Shown here piece after piece: positions 9,001 to 9,385 of a stretch of 9,385 bases of DNA (the stretch's first letter is position 1; each line of letters starts with the position of its first letter). Source of the stretch: Candidatus Omnitrophota bacterium (GTDB taxonomy: Bacteria; Omnitrophota; Gorgyraeia; Zapsychrales; JANLHA01); assembly GCA_023247815.1 (NCBI GenBank), contig JAHFFS010000039.1, positions 1-9,385 of the forward strand. The letters are read 5' to 3'. The notes under the pieces were generated by a model that saw only the letters and a program-made list of their open reading frames with translations, searched no databases and was not told the DNA's origin. A program made the translations under genes and the position numbers.

Positions 9001-9385
9001 CATTTGCCTTCACTATGAATGAAGTGGGTGCACAAGGTTTACGATTTACGAAATGGAATAGTGAAACTTTCAGCGTTTTGGATGATTTTGAAGTTGTGGT
9101 TCAGGCATCTGAACCAGTGCCGGGAAATATCCCGAGGACATTGTCCTTTGAGCTCGAGGATTTGGATCCGTTGGTTCGGTTACAACCAGGCGATACGATT
9201 CATGTGAATCTGCCGCAGAGCAACACCGTTTTCTGGGAGATCCAGCCGTTTGTCCTCCAGACGATCGAACCGGTCCAAATCTTTGATGAATTCAATCGTT
9301 TGACATCGATTGAGGATGCCGACGGCCATGTCTTGATTGATTATACGTATCACCCGGATGGAGCGCTGACCATAACTAATTTATT
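1..9385 (+). CDS. Giant multi-domain surface/secreted protein, partial at both ends
   Basis: One frame (first complete codon at base 3, last at 9381) is open across the whole window, giving 3127 residues or roughly 340 kDa, with no stop codon. Codons 21, 4941, 5535 and 8931 lie in the same frame and repeat motifs stay in phase, so there is no frameshift. The order is Ig/Fn3-like domains, linker, LamG lectin-like domain, cadherin-like repeats, an (alpha/alpha)6-toroid-like domain, a long 99-residue repeat array, GW/GYWV modules, more Ig-like repeats, an unknown domain and a YD-like repeat. Such composition is known from secreted adhesins and surface carbohydrate-active proteins, so an extracellular location is inferred. 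Only four cysteines are seen. Start, signal peptide, membrane anchor and stop are outside the window, so size and export route cannot be given. The coding frame is near certain; the role as a glycan-binding or glycan-degrading surface protein is inference. Confidence 0.96.
3..119 (+). repeat. D module copy 1 (C-terminal part only), Ig-like
   Basis: The window opens inside a beta domain. What remains is the pattern LTLPGGDGPKEV, then LQDFAGNV, then DTIVLD. The same signature returns in the D modules at 402-683, 8409-8696 and 8697-8993 (compare LTLPSGDGSKTI and VRDNAGNVS). This family of Ig/Fn3-like repeats is widespread in large secreted bacterial proteins and has no enzymatic role; it acts as a spacer or adhesion unit. 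The N-terminal half lies upstream of the window, so the gene clearly continues to the left. Confidence 0.75.
120..401 (+). other. Fn3/Ig-like beta domain
   Basis: Residues 40-133 begin with DTTGPVV and run through ILNWTAVD, YRYQFRKPDG, YTFAVQAQDAFGNWS to the next DRTGP. The W in the B-strand (NWTA), the YxFAVQAxDxxGN motif near the end and the length of about 94 residues fit a fibronectin type III or Ig-like fold. It sits between two D modules and shares their DxTGP joints, so it is probably a structural spacer. No catalytic residues are evident. Confidence 0.65.
402..683 (+). repeat. D module copy 2, Ig-like 'WSxWE' repeat
   Basis: Residues 134-227 read DRTGPTGTI, then a variable strand, YSTDGGVTWSEWEAF, a stretch in the position of the usual DGxKxV loop, and IRDRVGNVSAF. 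This is the full form of the repeat whose end is seen at the left edge. The WSEWE core matches WTPWE and WTAWE in the two copies near the right edge. The copy is diverged: the usual GDG loop is replaced by AVNGTSE. A structural role is inferred. Confidence 0.7.
690..857 (+). other. Short Ig-like beta domain ending in a hydrophobic strand
   Basis: Residues 230-285 follow the pattern TNTSTLRVEYRIKG, a charged loop, LVMGPNQLILTAANDQ, then TTYVFFVLLFP. This resembles the short bacterial Ig-like domains of the form 'TLTVxYxVDG...LxxGxNxLTVTAxDxxGN...FxV'. It is about 55 residues long and ends the first Ig-like block. The last strand is unusually hydrophobic, but it is in the place of an ordinary final beta strand and too short for a convincing membrane span. 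Confidence 0.5.
858..1091 (+). other. Low-complexity, probably disordered linker
   Basis: Residues 286-363 lack a domain-like pattern. They start with NAAPMMMLSTDDQDEKE, continue with Ala/Ser/Thr-rich sequence containing scattered Lys and Arg, and end with Pro-rich PAPTGPLDPTG just before the lectin-like domain. It probably acts as a flexible hinge between the Ig-like block and the LamG domain. The three ATG codons in a row (867-875) have no clear ribosome binding site upstream and the frame is open on both sides, so I do not take them as a start. Confidence 0.5.
1107..1670 (+). other. LamG/concanavalin A-like lectin domain (LamG_3 type)
   Basis: Residues 369-556 show the landmarks of the LamG_3 jelly-roll family: FTYAFWFKM near the start, GIFIQRDTGKVGAIV in the middle, VGSWNHIAMVIDG followed by MKLFLNGNQVG, then GAFDDLAIYQQAMSPAQIQSLMNTG at the end. 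The phrase 'FDDLAIYxxAMSPAQI' is the usual closing strand. Such domains bind glycans or serve as adhesion modules outside the cell. An insert with FCDCYD (Cys406 and Cys408) is unusual. It sits directly before the cadherin-like array, so it may present a carbohydrate-binding surface at the base of the stalk. Ligand unknown. Confidence 0.88.
1671..1784 (+). other. LamG-start-like fragment with paired cysteines
   Basis: Directly after the LamG closing strand come LVAAYTFNH (beginning at about 1650), TVKDDTCFDDSCTGNPATL and VNGGAVPGQ. In LamG_3 proteins the pattern 'LVAAYxF....VxDxSGNGNxATLxNGA' normally opens the domain; here it follows it and then runs straight into the cadherin-like repeats. 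It could be a permuted last strand of the same domain or a remnant of a second LamG copy. Cys569 and Cys574 are in the acidic loop. Function unknown. Confidence 0.5.
1797..2069 (+). repeat. A repeat copy 1, cadherin-like (Cadherin_5/tandem-95 type)
   Basis: About 91 residues (599-689). The copy has TEETAF, FDADGDALTFTV, LTYVPQENFYGFDSFTYTISDGKGGTDN and closes with VNDI. The 'TYxPxxxFxGxDSFTYTxxDGxG' signature and the closing VND are typical of cadherin-like bacterial repeats. Asp622, 624 and 626 in DADGD and the closing Asn-Asp are in the places that usually bind Ca2+ between neighbouring domains, giving stiff rods. It starts the long array. Confidence 0.85.
2067..2363 (+). repeat. B repeat copy 1 (99 residues)
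   Basis: Residues 689-787. The order is IPQQTVDEGG, LNLMGYLTDGDI, FTWTVTG, VEIVNGQAIISLNDEEWFG, ERLTFTVRDRAG and FTVNPVNDN. This is the first of eleven B repeats and has the same 99-residue length as most of those between 4743 and 7733. The 'xIPDQTxDEGGxF' opening and the 'PVNDxP' joint belong to the tandem-95/cadherin-like repeat group. It differs from later copies by QQNL in place of the NHL motif. Confidence 0.82.
2364..2678 (+). repeat. C repeat copy 1, cadherin-like
   Basis: Residues 788-892. Pattern: DVVVNEDTDDTRINLEDYFTDVEN, then YTYMINSTDPIDLFSSVRI, then LVLDYGANENGRATITVKAAD and NAINDAP. The 'VxEDxDxTxIDL...NGxAxITVxxxD' form is another common bacterial cadherin-like repeat, longer than B and without the WFG motif. 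Its only partner in the window is at 7143-7436, with which it shares VNEDxD, DLFS, LxLDY and ATITV/ARITV. Structural role inferred. Confidence 0.78.
2679..2939 (+). repeat. A repeat copy 2, cadherin-like, directly before the enzyme-like domain
   Basis: Residues 893-979. It is the most canonical A copy: TITTQEETAIMMDILANDTD, LEGDPL, LTYTPGKDFYGTDSFTYTITDG and VTITVS. The loop ANDTDLEGDPL is the usual acidic Ca2+ loop. Unlike other repeats it does not end in VNDAP but in SQRSPPD, which forms the joint to the helical domain that follows. The changed ending marks a real domain boundary. Confidence 0.86.
2949..4163 (+). other. Helical domain resembling an (alpha/alpha)6 six-hairpin glycosidase
   Basis: Residues 983-1387, about 405, are quite unlike the surrounding beta repeats: long amphipathic helices, many Trp, Leu and Ala. 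Landmarks are RLWTYDFSVAIIAALNMSL (about 1032-1050), TKAERWILSLL, GTQFWNAKAILWVL, LWSSTEHNTDAAFALLAAGE (1191-1210), NFWDEDNERFFMGIDPSG, LDTTTWTALLMDMAGY, GVWPEGWAGVIMALKKLG (1306-1323) and MRDWEAMVSATSFILA. The periodic helix pairs, with aromatic and acidic loops at one end, fit the six-hairpin toroid used by many glycoside hydrolases and some lyases. Glu1196, Asp1200, Glu1310 and Asp1037 are candidate active-site acids, from motif position only. The substrate could be an extracellular or cell-wall polysaccharide. The family is not one I can name, and a non-catalytic carbohydrate-binding toroid is possible. It is framed by cadherin-like repeats, which suggests presentation on a stalk. Confidence 0.6.
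4167..4478 (+). repeat. B repeat copy 2, divergent, resuming the array after the toroid
   Basis: Residues 1389-1492. It opens with PIPDQTIDQRGHFAPIDLDDYVYDQDD and continues with IVWDFRG, LEVAIDANHIVSV, LQNDWVGTESITFKATDPSG. This is close to the widespread form 'IPDQTIxEGxxFxxIxLDDYVxDxDN...ITWxxxGNxxL...DWxGSETITFTATDPxG', with WVG instead of the WFG of the other copies. The tail (about 1480-1492, VEGVIVDPEES) replaces the usual PVNDAP joint. It probably has a different origin from the homogeneous B3-B10 block. Confidence 0.8.
4479..4742 (+). repeat. A repeat copy 3, cadherin-like
   Basis: Residues 1493-1580. Motifs: DDVITTDEDVRVTFNVWNND, then FTYQPSAHFHGTDEFVYTAIHGNE, then VTITINAVNDA. It is the third A copy and precedes the block of eight B repeats. 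The usual 'DxxGD' acidic loop is shortened to TAAEAL, so Ca2+ binding at that place may be lost. The closing VNDAP is intact. Confidence 0.83.
4743..7142 (+). repeat. Tandem array of eight B repeats (B3-B10), 297-bp period
   Basis: Eight head-to-tail copies start at 4743, 5040, 5337, 5634, 5955, 6252, 6549 and 6846. All are exactly 297 bp (99 residues) except the copy at 5634, which is 321 bp. Consensus: P-V-V-x-x-I-P-x-Q-T-x-x-E-G-G, IDLxxYVxDxD, ITWxxxGxxHLxV, NGxATI, DENWFGxETLTFTATDxAGA, VxFxIxPVNDA. The HL dipeptide and W-[FI]-G are the most constant points. The PVND joint and acidic loops suggest Ca2+-stabilised linkers. Repeats of this kind form extended stalks in bacterial surface proteins. 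The last copy is worn: WIG for WFG, and NALGSE for PVNDA. Parts of the copies at 5337 and 5955 are also close at DNA level. Structural role by family knowledge; no ligand can be named. Confidence 0.93.
5634..5954 (+). repeat. B6, the only B repeat in the tandem block with an insertion
   Basis: This copy has 107 instead of 99 residues. The extra residues fall just after the strand YVKDD and before LIWDASG, giving a charged loop: GMETGDNDSDKRSMKT. Other copies have at this position a loop such as DFGYDPKER. The rest (INEGG, NHLNV, DWFG, PVNDA) is normal and the frame is kept, so this is an in-frame 24-bp length change. The loop might be a ligand site, protease-sensitive spot or neutral drift. 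Confidence 0.85.
7143..7436 (+). repeat. C repeat copy 2, cadherin-like
   Basis: Residues 2381-2478. Pattern: VIVNEDADRTVIDLPASFAQ, SVDSTNNTDLFSHLGI, LILDYSPDEFGTARITVTVTDG, then NPQNDAP. It matches the C repeat at 2364-2678 in motif order but is shorter by seven residues. It separates the eight-copy B block from the last single B copy, so it was probably inserted or retained when the B block expanded. Confidence 0.78.
7437..7733 (+). repeat. B repeat copy 11 (last), 99 residues
   Basis: Residues 2479-2577: IPQQIIDQGEFF, IKLMDFVQDSDL, FTWAVEGANHLDVTIANGVAAV, EENWFGAEKLKFIVADQAGA, then NSVKDFGN. It keeps the NHL and WFG motifs and the exact 99-residue length but has lost the PVNDAP ending, as expected at the end of the array. 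It also shares GANHL with the copies at 5337 and 6846. Confidence 0.85.
7734..7940 (+). other. Unrecognised beta-rich segment between the array and the GW modules
   Basis: Residues 2578-2646. The sequence alternates hydrophobic and polar residues (KVAYQFLVEPTE, KVNIVMTISG, YVYEWEID), which suggests beta strands, and ends ARIAINEPFRMTKT. I recognise no family. It could be the first strands of the GW module that follows or a small bridging domain. Confidence 0.4.
7941..8144 (+). other. GW/GYWV module 1
   Basis: Residues 2647-2714: LHQGWQLFSNPFD, then WEWKRP, FKLEAGHGYWVNV and SYEFTGEK. The order 'LxxGWNLxSxPx ... VWxWxxxxYxxxxxLxxGxGYWV' is a recurrent small beta module near the ends of large secreted bacterial proteins. 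Its biochemical role is not established to my knowledge. A second module follows after a gap of about five residues. Confidence 0.65.
8160..8360 (+). other. GW/GYWV module 2
   Basis: Residues 2720-2786: SLLPGWNMIGIPYASVPVKEL, QIWTWQDGAYVAVED, LLPMGSVIWVYLQ. It has the same plan as the preceding module (GW, then P, then W-x-W, then G-x-x-W-V), with SVIWV in place of GYWV. Lengths (about 67 and 68 residues) are nearly equal, so the two are a tandem pair. The region 8361-8408 that follows (DAIDHHYLPSFQPATF) is a short linker. Confidence 0.65.
8409..8696 (+). repeat. D module copy 3, Ig-like 'WxxWE' repeat
   Basis: Residues 2803-2898: PTGSVTID, YTNSRDVTITLTAED, GIEQMRFSINDGKIWTPWENFQVTKRLTLPSGDGSKTI, then SDSIMLDTTP. 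It is nearly the textbook form of the repeat 'TNSRxVTLTLxAxDxxGxxQMRFSNDGxTWSxWExxxxTKxWTLPxGDGxKTVxxQVxDxAGNVS'. The 'DNAGN' motif is changed to MNHGGYVS, so a usually conserved turn is lost. Confidence 0.85.
8697..8993 (+). repeat. D module copy 4, Ig-like 'WxxWE' repeat
   Basis: Residues 2899-2997: PRGAVMINNDADSTDSR, LTLTGLDPSGIAQMRFFVDE, ENWTAWEPFQTTKQIALPPADGSKEV, VRDNAGNVSTF, DTIVL. It shares the conserved QMRF, W-x-x-WE, DGSK and GNVS points with the copy before it and with the partial copy at the left edge (AGNV, DTIVLD). A short insertion, KEVAQVDEE, sits between the strand and the WTAWE core. Confidence 0.85.
8997..9275 (+). other. Unrecognised beta-rich domain
   Basis: Residues 2999-3091. 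Visible pieces are TFAFTMNEVG, RFTKWNSETF, DFEVVVQASEPVPG, RTLSFELEDL, RLQPGDTIHVNLPQSN and FVLQTIEP. Many alternating beta patterns are present and there is no cysteine. The 'LQPGDTIHVNLPQ' part reads like a carbohydrate-binding or sheath-type beta sandwich, but I cannot name a family. It links the D modules to the YD-like repeat. Confidence 0.4.
9276..9385 (+). repeat. Start of a YD/Rhs-like repeat, cut by the window edge
   Basis: Residues 3092-3127: FDEFNRLTSIEDADG, then IDYTYHPDGALTITN. YD repeats have the shape 'YDxxGRLTxxxxxDGxxxxYxYDxxGxLTxxT', which this follows with F for the first Y and PDG for YD-x-x-G. YD repeats form the beta cage of Rhs and teneurin proteins and also occur in large cell-surface proteins. 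Only about one and a half units are visible, so the length of the array and any C-terminal cargo are unknown. Confidence 0.6.

Overview
The window is the interior of one very large protein-coding gene. On the + strand, the frame whose first complete codon is at base 3 stays open to the last base: 3127 complete codons, no stop, and neither the true start nor the stop inside the window. In this frame residue n begins at base 3n. All other reading frames are short and broken and are shadows of this gene. I see no RNA gene, promoter, terminator, insertion sequence or CRISPR array, and no intergenic space.

The translation is a mosaic of extracellular modules. Bases 3-857 hold four Ig/Fn3-like beta domains, two of them of a 'WSxWE...DGxKxV...D.xGNVS' type (D modules). 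A low-complexity linker (858-1091) follows. Bases 1107-1670 are a LamG/concanavalin-like lectin domain, followed by a stretch that looks like the beginning of another LamG domain. From 1797 to 7733 runs a cadherin-like/tandem-95-like array of three interleaved repeat types: A (three copies, 'DSFTYT'), B (eleven copies, mostly exactly 99 residues, 'NHL...WFG.ETLTFTATD...PVNDAP') and C (two copies). A helical domain of about 400 residues (2949-4163) interrupts the array. It resembles an (alpha/alpha)6 six-hairpin glycosidase fold and is the only enzyme-like part. After the array come an unrecognised beta segment, a pair of 'GW...P...GYWV' modules (7941-8360), two more D modules (8409-8993), an unrecognised domain, and the start of what looks like a YD/Rhs-type repeat at the right edge.

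The likely picture is a secreted or surface-anchored giant protein. Ca2+-stiffened repeats would act as a stalk, the lectin-like domain would bind glycans and the toroid domain might cleave or bind polysaccharide. The module mix (WSxWE Ig repeats, LamG, tandem-95 array, GW/GYWV modules, YD-like repeats, probable giant size) recalls very large proteins of Candidatus Omnitrophota and related environmental Gram-negative lineages. That assignment is inference from style, not from any marker gene. Signal peptide, anchor and secretion signal all lie outside the window.
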